From: SAR324 cluster bacterium JCVI-SC AAA005
GTDB taxonomy: Bacteria; SAR324; NAC60-12
Reading direction: 5' to 3'
Assembly (NCBI GenBank): GCA_000224765.2
Contig: AGAU01000326.1
Coordinates: 1-43,025 of the forward strand
DNA length: 43,025 bases
Below the pieces are notes generated by a model, which saw only the letters and a list, made by a program, of their open reading frames with translations, did not search any database and had not been told where the DNA came from. Below, one piece after another: positions 18,451 to 26,244 of this stretch. Made by a program: the position numbers and the translations under genes. Every line of letters begins with the position of its first letter. Position 1 is the stretch's first letter.

Positions 18451-19789
18451 ATGATTAATGAATCAGCTCCTGAGTTTTTTCTTCCAGATCGGTATGAAAA
18501 AGAGCATTCATTGCTTGATTTCTATGGAAAATGGTTGCTACTCGCCTGTTACTTTGCTGATGAAGCCTTCGCTTGAAAGACTCAAATAAAGACTCTCCTG
18601 CAGAGTTTGAAACAGTTTGAAAAACTAACTGCAGTGCTATTTGGAATTAGTTCCTATATTGTAGAGCAGCATGCTCAGTTCGCAAAAAATGATGACCTAA
18701 CAATTCCCTTGCTGGCTGATCCTGACCTCGAAATGATTTCCCAATATACAGGTTCAAAAAGATTTGGCAGTTTCAGTATGGCAAGCAAGCTGACAATCCT
18801 TTTTGTCAGATCCACAGGGTATTTTTCGCAAAGTCTGCAATCCTGTAAACATCTTTACCCATGTTTATGGGGTTCTTTCGGATTTGCAGACACTGACAGA
18901 GGTCATTAATCAGTTAGGTAGTTTGCAAAGAAGGCAACAAGAGATGCAGGATAGCATCACGGCGGCTAGAAGAATTCAATAGTCTTTGCTTCCTGCTTGA
19001 CATAATCAACAACGATACTGGGAAATCTCTATTCTTTTAGAACCGATAGAACTGATCGGAGGAGATTGTTACTGGTTGAAGTACAGTAAAACCCACACCT
19101 GGTTGGGACTCTTTGATTGTACGGGGCATGGTGTGCCAGGAGCCTTCATCACTATGGTTTTGCTCTCTGGCCTGCAACGTATGGGGGGTAAATCCAACCA
19201 CATGTCACCGGCTCACTTGCTGGAACAATTGGATCAATACCTCCGAGAAATCTTTGCAGCAGAGAAGGATAAGTTTGCCAGTCGTGGTGCGGAGAGTGTC
19301 CTCCGTTTGCCTAGATCACCAGCAAGAATTACTGAAAGTTGCCAGTGCTAGAAGACCGCTTTGGGTACAGCATCAAGGTGGTGTCCTCGAGGAGATTCGA
19401 CCTCAGCGCAGAATCTTGGGCCAACTTTCCAAGCTAAAGCATTGGGATGAACACAATCTGATTCTCGGTACAGGAAGCCGCCTGTTTTTTTCAATGATGG
19501 CATCCCTGATGAGGGCAATGCAGAAGGTTTCTCTCTAGGAAACCATCACCTCAAAACCATGTTGCAGCATCTCGAGCAAACCCCTTCGGATGTGTTGACC
19601 AATGAAATTGGATCAGCCCTCCGATATTGGAGAGCAGGAACCAACCAACGTGACGACCAGACCCTGAAAGTGTTGGAAATCTCAAAAACTGAACCTGTCG
19701 AGCTTTTATTTACAACTAGGGTTTGCAACTTCATCCAAGGCTACCTACAAGAAGCACGAAACAAAACAACCATCCAGAATTTGGAGTGA
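18451..19789 (+). pseudogene. Peroxiredoxin-like/SpoIIE phosphatase fusion, pseudogene
   Basis: From ATG 18451 the text reads INESAPEFFLPDRYEKEHSL, then DFYGKWLLLACYF, then LLADPDLEMISQYTGSKRFG. This is the fold of an AhpC/TSA-type peroxiredoxin. It then passes into a helical linker (QLGSLQRRQQEMQDSITAAR) and a SpoIIE/PP2C phosphatase: ELIGGDCYWL, then GLFDCTGHGVPGAFITMV, then KVASARRPLWV and NQRDDQTLKVLEIS. Stops lie at 18574 (TGA), 18980 (TAG) and 18998 (TGA), with frame changes near 18800, 19290 and 19500. The peroxidatic Cys region (ADEAFA-stop-KTQ) holds a stop and no plausible Cys. In life it would have been a redox-sensing phosphatase placed directly before SiaC, i.e. in the SiaA role. 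It ends five bases before SiaC. Confidence 0.82.
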
Positions 19790-19793
19790 TCGT

Positions 19794-20153
19794 ATGCAGC
19801 TAGACGCAACGAATCGTACCCCAGCGGTCTCGGTTTTTTCAACAGGGATTGAAATAAAGGGTGAGTGCTACCCAGAAGACATTACAGCCTTTGCAGAGCC
19901 TGTGATGCAAGCCCTGCGAGATCAGATAGAAAGCGTGGAATCCTTTCAGGTGCGGATTGAACTCTATTACTTCAACAGCTCCTCTGCAAAATTTCTTTTT
20001 GATTTCTTCGAGGAATTGGAAGAAGCCGCCGAAGCAGGGAAGCAGATCTCTATTGATTGGTGCTACCGGGCTGATGATAGTTCCATGCAGGAGGCTGGAG
20101 AGGACTTCGAGGAAGACTTCGAACATGCTCAATATCAACTCGTTGAAATCTGA
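19794..20153 (+). CDS. siaC: SiaC-family (DUF1987) regulatory phosphoprotein
   Basis: 119-residue cytosolic switch protein with the STAS-like DUF1987 fold. In Pseudomonas, SiaC is phosphorylated on a Thr by SiaB, dephosphorylated by SiaA, and in the unphosphorylated form activates a cyclase. Family marks are IKGECYPEDITAF (residues 21-33), the acceptor loop YYFNSSSAKFLFDF (58-71) and an acidic C-terminus with EAGEDFEEDFEHAQYQL. The position of the Pseudomonas acceptor Thr is Ser62 here. The ATG at 19794 has GGAG upstream, overlapping the end of the dead phosphatase. SiaB follows 23 bases later. Confidence 0.88.
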   Translation: MQLDATNRTPAVSVFSTGIEIKGECYPEDITAFAEPVMQALRDQIESVESFQVRIELYYFNSSSAKFLFDFFEELEEAAEAGKQISIDWCYRADDSSMQEAGEDFEEDFEHAQYQLVEI

Positions 20154-20176
20154 ACCAACCCCAAGAGAGAGTTTCC

Positions 20177-20704
20177 ATGGAGTCTCAGGATTTCCACAAA
20201 CTGCTAGAACAGCGTAGAACCTTCTTCTGTTATTCCGGGCTCCTTTCTGAGGATGTACTATCGACCTTCTCTAGCATTGTCCGTGAGCAGGTGAATGAGA
20301 TGGAGGATGATGCTGAAATCACCAAGCGGGTCTTTGGCATTTTTGTTGAGCAAGCCCAGAATGTGATTCGCTACTCCAAGGAGCGAATTGCTACTGGTGG
20401 AACTGGTACAGTTGCCATCAGCCGGGCCGAAGATGGGTTTCTAGTTGAAGCGATCAATCCGATGGATGAACAAAATGTAGTGGACCTCAGACAGAACTTG
20501 GCAGAACTGAAAGCGATGGACAGCAAAGAGTTGCGCAGGGCCTACAAGCAGCGCTTACGCGACGGACCACCTGAGGGTAGCAAAGGAGCAGGTTTAGGTT
20601 TTATTGAAATGGCCCGTAAAGCAGATCGCTTCGAATTTGATTTTGTTGGATCTACTGAACTGCTCTTTGTCTTCAAAGTTTGGATTAAGGAAGTTTCCAG
20701 TTGA
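20177..20704 (+). CDS. siaB: SiaB-family GHKL protein kinase
   Basis: 175-residue kinase of the SiaB (DUF6272) family, expected to phosphorylate the SiaC encoded just upstream. The N-box is FVEQAQNVIRYS with Glu58 and Asn62; the glycine-rich lid is EGSKGAGLGFIEMA at residues 133-146. The opening FFCYSGLLSEDVL (16-28) matches the family start. Length fits the roughly 180 residues usual for SiaB. It lies 23 bases after SiaC and is followed by flavin-type proteins, a phosphatase and a cyclase in the same direction. Confidence 0.87.
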   Translation: MESQDFHKLLEQRRTFFCYSGLLSEDVLSTFSSIVREQVNEMEDDAEITKRVFGIFVEQAQNVIRYSKERIATGGTGTVAISRAEDGFLVEAINPMDEQNVVDLRQNLAELKAMDSKELRRAYKQRLRDGPPEGSKGAGLGFIEMARKADRFEFDFVGSTELLFVFKVWIKEVSS

Positions 20705-20754
20705 AGAAAATGTTACTGAGAGTCTATTCTTTAAAAATTACTTAGGAGGAATGG

Positions 20755-21213
20755 ATGGAGATTCCACAAAATTGCCAGGATGTCCTTTTAAATGGCATCC
20801 AACACATAGGATCTGCAAATGCTGACTTACTGCCATCACAGAATTTTGCCCATGGTTCTAGGTTAGATTTAGTGGAGGGTACTCTTACAATTTTTGTCCA
20901 AAAAAACTTCTGTGAAAATGTTGTGAGAGATAGTGAAACTACCAAGAGAGCTGTATTTTACTCAGCACTTCCGAGTCATGAGGCTTATCAAGTTAAAGGC
21001 GATGTGGTAAGTGTAGCTCCTCTTTCTGAAGCAGATGTTTCTGAATCTCAGCAATACTGTGATCAAGTCATCCAGACTTTGACTGAGCTCGGGTTTTCGC
21101 CAGATATACCAAAGAAAATTTGGGGACGTGTAGCTGACACAGGAATCACGATTGAATTAGAACAAATATTCAATCAGACGCCAGGGCCAGAGGCTGGCAA
21201 ACCTATTTCCTGA
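20755..21213 (+). CDS. Pyridoxamine-5'-phosphate-oxidase-like (PNPOx) protein
   Basis: 152 residues. The segment AVFYSALPSHEAYQVKGDVV (residues 62-81) and the ending ELEQIFNQTPGPEAGKP match PNPOx-like split-barrel proteins, which often bind FMN or haem. No catalytic residue can be assigned. The ATG at 20755 follows a strong AGGAGGA (20744-20750), though an out-of-frame ATG at 20751 is nearer. Its place between the SiaB kinase and a second PNPOx protein, in front of a GAF phosphatase, suggests a redox or flavin sensing role in locus A. Confidence 0.68.
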   Translation: MEIPQNCQDVLLNGIQHIGSANADLLPSQNFAHGSRLDLVEGTLTIFVQKNFCENVVRDSETTKRAVFYSALPSHEAYQVKGDVVSVAPLSEADVSESQQYCDQVIQTLTELGFSPDIPKKIWGRVADTGITIELEQIFNQTPGPEAGKPIS

Positions 21214-21226
21214 TGAGGATATAACG

Positions 21227-21616
21227 ATGATCAAAGAAGAACACTTGCCTGCTATGCAAGGTCTGATTCCCGCCTGCATTACAACCTGTTCAGCAGCTGG
21301 AGAGCCAAACGCAACAGTGGTTAGTCAAGTTTGGTATGTTGATGATGAACATGTAGCGCTGTCTCATCAATTTTTTAACAAAACGAGGCGCAATATTTCT
21401 GAGAACCCAAAAGCTGCAGTAATGATTATCAGTCCAGAAAATGGATCTACATACGATCTGACTATTTCTTATGAACGTACCGAGACAGAGGGATCCCTTT
21501 TCGATGAAATGGATATGCAGCTGGAAGCAATTGCCTCAATGACTGGAATGTCAGGTATTTTCAAGCTTTTAGGGGCTGATATTTACAAAGTAGAATCCAT
21601 TGTTCAGGTGGCTTAA
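21227..21616 (+). CDS. PNPOx-like flavin-binding family protein
   Basis: 129 residues of the pyridoxamine-phosphate-oxidase split-barrel fold: LIPACITTCSAAGEPNATVV (residues 12-31), VWYVDDEHVALSHQFFNKTR (36-55), then ENPKAAVMI, a pattern in which the F-x-K-T-R loop contacts FMN phosphate. GAGGA precedes the ATG at 21227. The frame is the same as that of the next gene (21623); only TAA and two codons part them, so the two may once have been one PNPOx-GAF-phosphatase protein. FMN binding is probable by family, but not shown. Confidence 0.8.
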   Translation: MIKEEHLPAMQGLIPACITTCSAAGEPNATVVSQVWYVDDEHVALSHQFFNKTRRNISENPKAAVMIISPENGSTYDLTISYERTETEGSLFDEMDMQLEAIASMTGMSGIFKLLGADIYKVESIVQVA

Positions 21617-21622
21617 TTCTCT

Positions 21623-23029
21623 ATGGAAGACAATCTTGAAGAGATACTAGAGCGCAAGACCAAAGAGCTAGAAATTGTCCAGCGTGTAGCCGTAGCTCTG
21701 AACGCCTCAAATGAAGTTAAAACGATCGCTTTGTTGATGCTCCAACTGATGGAAGAGTATTTTGATTTTCAGCACAGTATTTTGTTGGTCCTCCGACCTG
21801 AAGAAGGGTTGCTAGAAGTTGTAGCTACACATGGCTATGAAGTTGATAACCTTGGTAAGACAATCAGAGTTGGGATGGGTGTGATTGGGATGGTTGCTAA
21901 AAAGCAACGCCTGATGCGCATGGCCAATTTAGGAGCCCAGCGGAAGTACATGCAGGCCATTAGCAAAAACACAGGTAACGAAGCTGTCGCGGGACAAATC
22001 GTAGGACTACCAGATGCAGAAAGTCAGGTGGCTATTCCGATGATGGCAGAGGATCGGTTGCTTGGGGTGCTTTCGATCGAAAGCAAGAAAATTAATTTTT
22101 ACAATCCGCAGGATGAAACACTGGTCACAACGTTGGCCAACTTAGGAGCCGTCTCACTAAAAAACGCCCTTTATCTGCAACAAGTTGAAGAAGCCCGTGA
22201 GCAATTGAGAGAGATCAACGAAAATCTTGAGCAATTAGTAACAGAGCGTACCAAGGAATTGGCTGATGCTCATGCAGATATCGTCTCCAGCATCAGCTAC
22301 GCCAGCCGCATCCAACGGGAGTTCATACCTCGCAGTACAACTCTGCAAGATCACTTGGAGGATTTTGGGGTTGTCTGGCAACCACGTGATGTAGTCGGGG
22401 GTGATTTCTACTGGTTTCAACCTCAGGAAAATGGCTATCTAGTGGGGCTTGGCGACTGTACGGGCCACGGAGTACCTGGAGCTTTCATGTCACTGGTCTC
22501 CATTTCTACTCTGAACCGTATTGTGCGTGAAAACGACCTAAAAGACCTTTCTAGCTTGCTAAAGCAATTTGATGCAAGCCTTCGCGCGCAACTGGGTAGG
22601 AGTGAGGAAGAGAATCGTGATGGTCTTGATTTCGGACTCTGCCACTTCAATCCAAATGAGCAGCGGCTGCGTTTTGTTGGAGCCAAGATGTCTCTGTTTC
22701 ATATAAACAGTGAGAGAGTGAATGAAATATCTGGAGCCCGAAAATCAATTGGCTACGATACAGCCCGTAAACGGCCCTTTCGAGATGAAATCGAAATACC
22801 TTATTCGTCTGGAGACACCTTTTTAATGGCTTCTGATGGAGTCATTGACCAGATGGGTAGTGAAACTCGTATGTGTTATGGCAAGCAAAGGCTAGAAAAG
22901 TTTTTGACCGAACACAAAGAGGATCCAGCTCAACAAATTTGTGATGATCTAATAGCGACATTGTCAGCTTATCGTGGTGATAATACAGTGCTAGATGATG
23001 TGACGGTGTTCTGTTTTCGGCCTAATTGA
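21623..23029 (+). CDS. GAF-domain SpoIIE/PP2C serine phosphatase
   Basis: 468 residues. Residues 1-20 are helical, 25-180 form a GAF domain (ILLVLRPEEGLLEVVATHGY, then VAIPMMAEDRLLGVLSIESK), 185-220 a coiled coil, and 225-468 a SpoIIE-type PP2C phosphatase. Phosphatase marks are SYASRIQREFIP, RDVVGGDFYW (Asp261), GDCTGHGVPGAFMS (Asp278), FLMASDGVIDQMG and the end DDVTVFCF, giving the metal-binding Asp set. It would dephosphorylate SiaC, as SiaA does, under control of a cytosolic ligand bound by GAF. The ATG at 21623 has no good ribosome-binding site and lies six bases after the PNPOx stop, so translation is probably coupled. Confidence 0.9.
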   Translation: MEDNLEEILERKTKELEIVQRVAVALNASNEVKTIALLMLQLMEEYFDFQHSILLVLRPEEGLLEVVATHGYEVDNLGKTIRVGMGVIGMVAKKQRLMRMANLGAQRKYMQAISKNTGNEAVAGQIVGLPDAESQVAIPMMAEDRLLGVLSIESKKINFYNPQDETLVTTLANLGAVSLKNALYLQQVEEAREQLREINENLEQLVTERTKELADAHADIVSSISYASRIQREFIPRSTTLQDHLEDFGVVWQPRDVVGGDFYWFQPQENGYLVGLGDCTGHGVPGAFMSLVSISTLNRIVRENDLKDLSSLLKQFDASLRAQLGRSEEENRDGLDFGLCHFNPNEQRLRFVGAKMSLFHINSERVNEISGARKSIGYDTARKRPFRDEIEIPYSSGDTFLMASDGVIDQMGSETRMCYGKQRLEKFLTEHKEDPAQQICDDLIATLSAYRGDNTVLDDVTVFCFRPN

Positions 23030-23065
23030 GCATAACCATCTGCTGCTTCAGTATCTGGACAAGAT

Positions 23066-24109
23066 ATGAGCAATGACCTTTTTGCTACGGAAAAACAAAT
23101 CCTCGAGCAGGCAGAGCAGCATCTTCAGACAGAGGACTTGGCCCCGGAGGCTTTTTCAGCCCTGCTGAAAGGCTATGCAAAATTGCTCAAGCGTACACGT
23201 CGACTGATCAAGATGTCGGATCGCAGTGAAGCAGAAATTCGCCGCCTTTCAGATGAGCAATCTCTTCTCAATGCCACTCTCAGTGATCAAAACGAGAAGC
23301 TAGAGTCACTCTCCGTCAAGCTTTCAAAGTACCTATCCCCACAAGTCTACGAATCGATTTTTTCAGGCAAAGCGGAAGTCAGGGTAGGGGCAGATCGCAA
23401 GTTTCTGACTGTTTTCTTTTCTGATATTGCCTCCTTCACAGAGATCACCGACCAGCTTGAGCCAGAGATCCTTACTCGATCTCTCAATGCCTACTTGAAT
23501 GAGATGGCCCAGGTAGCGATCTCTCATGGTGCTACCATTGACAAGTACATCGGTGATGCTGTAATGGCTTTCTTTGGAGATCCTGAGACGGATGGTCCGC
23601 AACAGGATGCGACCCGCTGTGTGGCCATGGCAATGGAGATGCAGAGCAAGACCGATCATTTGAATGTAACACTGCGTACAATGGGAGTTTCTCGTCCTTT
23701 TCGGATTCGTTGTGGGATCAACTCGGGAATCTGCACGGTCGGAAACTTCGGCTCTGAAAATCGGCTGGATTACACGGCGATCGGGAATCACGTCAATCTG
23801 GCTTCTAGACTGGAATCGGCTGCCAAGCTAGGGGAGGTACTGATCAGTGAAGAGACAATGCTGCTGGTACAGGATCACTTCAACTGTGTTCCCAAGGAGG
23901 TGATCCAGGTCAAGGGCTTTGCTCGCCCGATCCAGACGTATGTGGTCCAAGAGAGTATTGAACAGGACCACACCCGGGCACTAGCTCTTCATGCTCCAGG
24001 TGTAGACTTGGAGATTGACCCCGGCCAACTTTCCCCAGAGGTAAGCGCAGCGCTTCAGGATTTACTGAGGCAGGCGAGACACCTAGTTGCAAATTCAACG
24101 GAAAACTGA
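23066..24109 (+). CDS. Class III adenylate cyclase with N-terminal stalk
   Basis: 347 residues. Residues 1-100 are helical, with LLKGYAKLLKRTRRLIKMSD (33-52) followed by a coiled coil and KLSKYLSPQVYESIFSG. The cyclase domain spans about 110-285. Metal Asp120 (FFSDIASFT) and Asp164 (YIGDAVMAFFGD), base-selecting Lys160 and Asp235 (LDYTAIG), and transition-state Asn244 and Arg248 (NLASRLE) are all present, which predicts ATP as substrate. In Pseudomonas the SiaC output is a GGDEF diguanylate cyclase with a similar kind of helical N-terminus. I infer that SiaC binds this stalk. The gene lies 37 bases after one GAF phosphatase and 37 bases before another. Confidence 0.92.
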   Translation: MSNDLFATEKQILEQAEQHLQTEDLAPEAFSALLKGYAKLLKRTRRLIKMSDRSEAEIRRLSDEQSLLNATLSDQNEKLESLSVKLSKYLSPQVYESIFSGKAEVRVGADRKFLTVFFSDIASFTEITDQLEPEILTRSLNAYLNEMAQVAISHGATIDKYIGDAVMAFFGDPETDGPQQDATRCVAMAMEMQSKTDHLNVTLRTMGVSRPFRIRCGINSGICTVGNFGSENRLDYTAIGNHVNLASRLESAAKLGEVLISEETMLLVQDHFNCVPKEVIQVKGFARPIQTYVVQESIEQDHTRALALHAPGVDLEIDPGQLSPEVSAALQDLLRQARHLVANSTEN

Positions 24110-24145
24110 AATTGAATTGGAAGATTTAGAATACTCAGGAGGGTT

Positions 24146-25516
24146 ATGGAATCAGAACTTGATCAGGTTGCACTGCTCAAGCAGCAGGAAATCAAACGCC
24201 TGGAGTCGATCTCAAATCTTGGCAATCTGGATAAACTGCGCAAAAGTGAAATTCAGGTGGTGCCTGAGTTGATTAAGAATTTGCTGAGTGTAGAAGCAGC
24301 CGGCATCTCAATTCTTGATGAAACCAAACAACATTTCCTGGCTGAAGCTGGATTGAATAAGACAGAGACTCCAAGGGCTGGATCTATCTGCAATTTGACC
24401 ATGAGCTTGCCAGACAGTTTGATCATTGAGGATTGGGAGAAAGACGAACGCAATGATGGTACTGAAAACCACCTGGAGATTCAGCGTCGATTCTATGCGG
24501 GAGTACCTCTCATTAATCCGGAGGGATTAGCGATCGGAACGCTCTTCGGCATCAGCAGTGCCCCTCAAACCAGTCCAGATTCAGAACAGATGGAGCTACT
24601 GAGTGGGCTTGCCAAAATGGTAACCGAAAAAATTCTAGCTCTGGCCGAGGTTCAGCAACTGAGCAAACAGATCGCACGTCTCAATCTGAAGGCCAAGCTC
24701 AGCAACAACCTCACCAAGGAAGTAGCTCGTCAGCGACAACTTGTCGAAGAAGCCCGTGAGGAGATCCACAAGTCGATTCGCTCAGCTTCACGTATTCAGA
24801 ACGCTTTACTGCCAAAGAAAATTCCTTCTGATTTGGATGTGAGTATTTTCTGGAAACCGCTAAACATTGTTGGTGGTGATATCTACATCCTAGAAGATCT
24901 TGGAGATGCAGTAGTGATTGCCGTGTTAGACTGCACAGGACACGGGGTTCCAGGTGCGCTACTTTCGACGATTACAAGCGCTGCCTTTGACCGTGCGATG
25001 AACGATCCAGCAGTGAAGACGGCAGGACAATACCTAACCACTGTGCATCAATTGATCAAAAATATTTTGAATCAGCATAATAAAGCTGAATCAACTTCAG
25101 ATGAAGGCTTCGATGGCAGCATCTGTATCTACCACCGTGATCAGAAAGAACTTTCTTTCGCAAGTGCCCGAAACAGCATGCTAATGATCTCTGGAAATGG
25201 ACAAGTTGAGGAATTGAAGGGTGACCGAAAGTCTGTAGGGAGTGTGCGAGTGCCCCTCAATTATGCATTCAAAACAAGCCAAATACCGGTGCAGGATCAG
25301 ATCTTTGTGATGTACACTGATGGTATTACCGACGTGATGAATGAAGGGGAGAATCCAAAGCTGTTTGGAAAGCATCAACTAACAAAATCTTTGCAAATTT
25401 GGAGTGATCACTCGCCACAGAAAGTCGCTAACAACATATCGATTGCCATCGAAAATTATCGTGGAACTGAACCCCTTAAGGATGATCAAACGATGCTCAT
25501 TTTTCGTGTGAAGTGA
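24146..25516 (+). CDS. Second GAF-domain SpoIIE/PP2C phosphatase
   Basis: 456 residues. A GAF domain occupies about 20-170 (AAGISILDETKQHFLAEAGL, then FYAGVPLINPEGLAIGTLFG), as in GAF proteins that follow STAS or kinase systems. A coiled coil (about 172-215) is followed by the phosphatase: SASRIQNALLPKK, IVGGDIYIL, AVLDCTGHGVPGALLSTI, FVMYTDGITDVMN and DDQTMLIF. All metal Asp positions are kept. An excellent CAGGAGGG precedes the ATG at 24146. It is the last gene of locus A. With the gene at 21623 it gives two live phosphatases for one SiaC, so two signals could feed one switch. Confidence 0.9.
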   Translation: MESELDQVALLKQQEIKRLESISNLGNLDKLRKSEIQVVPELIKNLLSVEAAGISILDETKQHFLAEAGLNKTETPRAGSICNLTMSLPDSLIIEDWEKDERNDGTENHLEIQRRFYAGVPLINPEGLAIGTLFGISSAPQTSPDSEQMELLSGLAKMVTEKILALAEVQQLSKQIARLNLKAKLSNNLTKEVARQRQLVEEAREEIHKSIRSASRIQNALLPKKIPSDLDVSIFWKPLNIVGGDIYILEDLGDAVVIAVLDCTGHGVPGALLSTITSAAFDRAMNDPAVKTAGQYLTTVHQLIKNILNQHNKAESTSDEGFDGSICIYHRDQKELSFASARNSMLMISGNGQVEELKGDRKSVGSVRVPLNYAFKTSQIPVQDQIFVMYTDGITDVMNEGENPKLFGKHQLTKSLQIWSDHSPQKVANNISIAIENYRGTEPLKDDQTMLIFRVK

Positions 25517-25533
25517 GAACAGTTAGAATATTT

Positions 25534-25555
25534 TATAGCATCATTTTTTGCTATA
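25534..25555 (+). terminator. Weak hairpin after signalling locus A
   Basis: TATAGC (25534-25539) pairs with GCTATA (25550-25555) around a T-rich loop, 18 bases after the stop of the last phosphatase, followed by TTTGAT. The stem is short and AT-rich, so it is at best a weak terminator. Confidence 0.3.
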
Positions 25556-25714
25556 TTTGATCGAAGAAAAAAAGCTCAGTCTATAATACAAAGTACTCTA
25601 CTCACTACTGAAATCTTTTGTTGATGAGATTAGTAGTGATATCACATTCCATAGCTTTTAAGAAAATCTTTTAAGAGGTGGACCTAACTACTAAATTAGT
25701 ATTGGAGACGAAAA

Positions 25715-26167
25715 ATGATCAGGCATCAAGGTGGGTGTTATTGTGGAAAAGTTCGATTCACAACGGAGTATGACCCCTTACTTGTTTATCAGTGTAATTG
25801 TAAAAGATGTAGAAGACTTATGAGTACTGTAAATGTTGGTACGTTTTTTGGTGCTCCTGAAGTAGAGGTAACTGGAGATTTAAAAGAATATGTTACACCT
25901 GGTGGAAGTGGAATGCCCTTTCACTACTTCTTTTGTCCAGAGTGTGGAACTCGCATTTACGGAGAAGCCGAAGCAATAGAAGGAGTGAGAATGGTTCCTA
26001 TTGGTGCTTACGATGATCCCACTCCGTTCGAACCGAAACTAGAAGTTTTTACAGAATTGAAATTAAATTGGATAAGAGATAATGGCTGTATTCAGGCTTC
26101 TTTTGAAGGAATGGGCCTAGCTGAAAGAATTGAGGCTTTGATGGAAAACTTGGATCAACGTGGCTAA
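25715..26167 (+). CDS. GFA-domain zinc protein (glutathione-dependent formaldehyde-activating-like)
   Basis: 150 residues with the GFA/CENP-V zinc fold: GGCYCGKVRF (Cys8, Cys10), VYQCNCKRCRR (Cys27, Cys29, Cys32), and FFCPECGTRIYG (the CxxC pair near residue 70). The Cys pattern gives two zinc sites. Family members bind or activate glutathione adducts or related thiol compounds; the substrate is not known here. GGAGACG precedes the ATG at 25715. It stands alone between locus A and a broken SDR gene. Confidence 0.88.
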   Translation: MIRHQGGCYCGKVRFTTEYDPLLVYQCNCKRCRRLMSTVNVGTFFGAPEVEVTGDLKEYVTPGGSGMPFHYFFCPECGTRIYGEAEAIEGVRMVPIGAYDDPTPFEPKLEVFTELKLNWIRDNGCIQASFEGMGLAERIEALMENLDQRG

Positions 26168-26244
26168 TTAAATAAAAAAAGTGTTTTGGATAAACAAACA
26201 TTCAATCCACAATCGGCAGAAATATTCCTTTAGGGAGAGAAATA

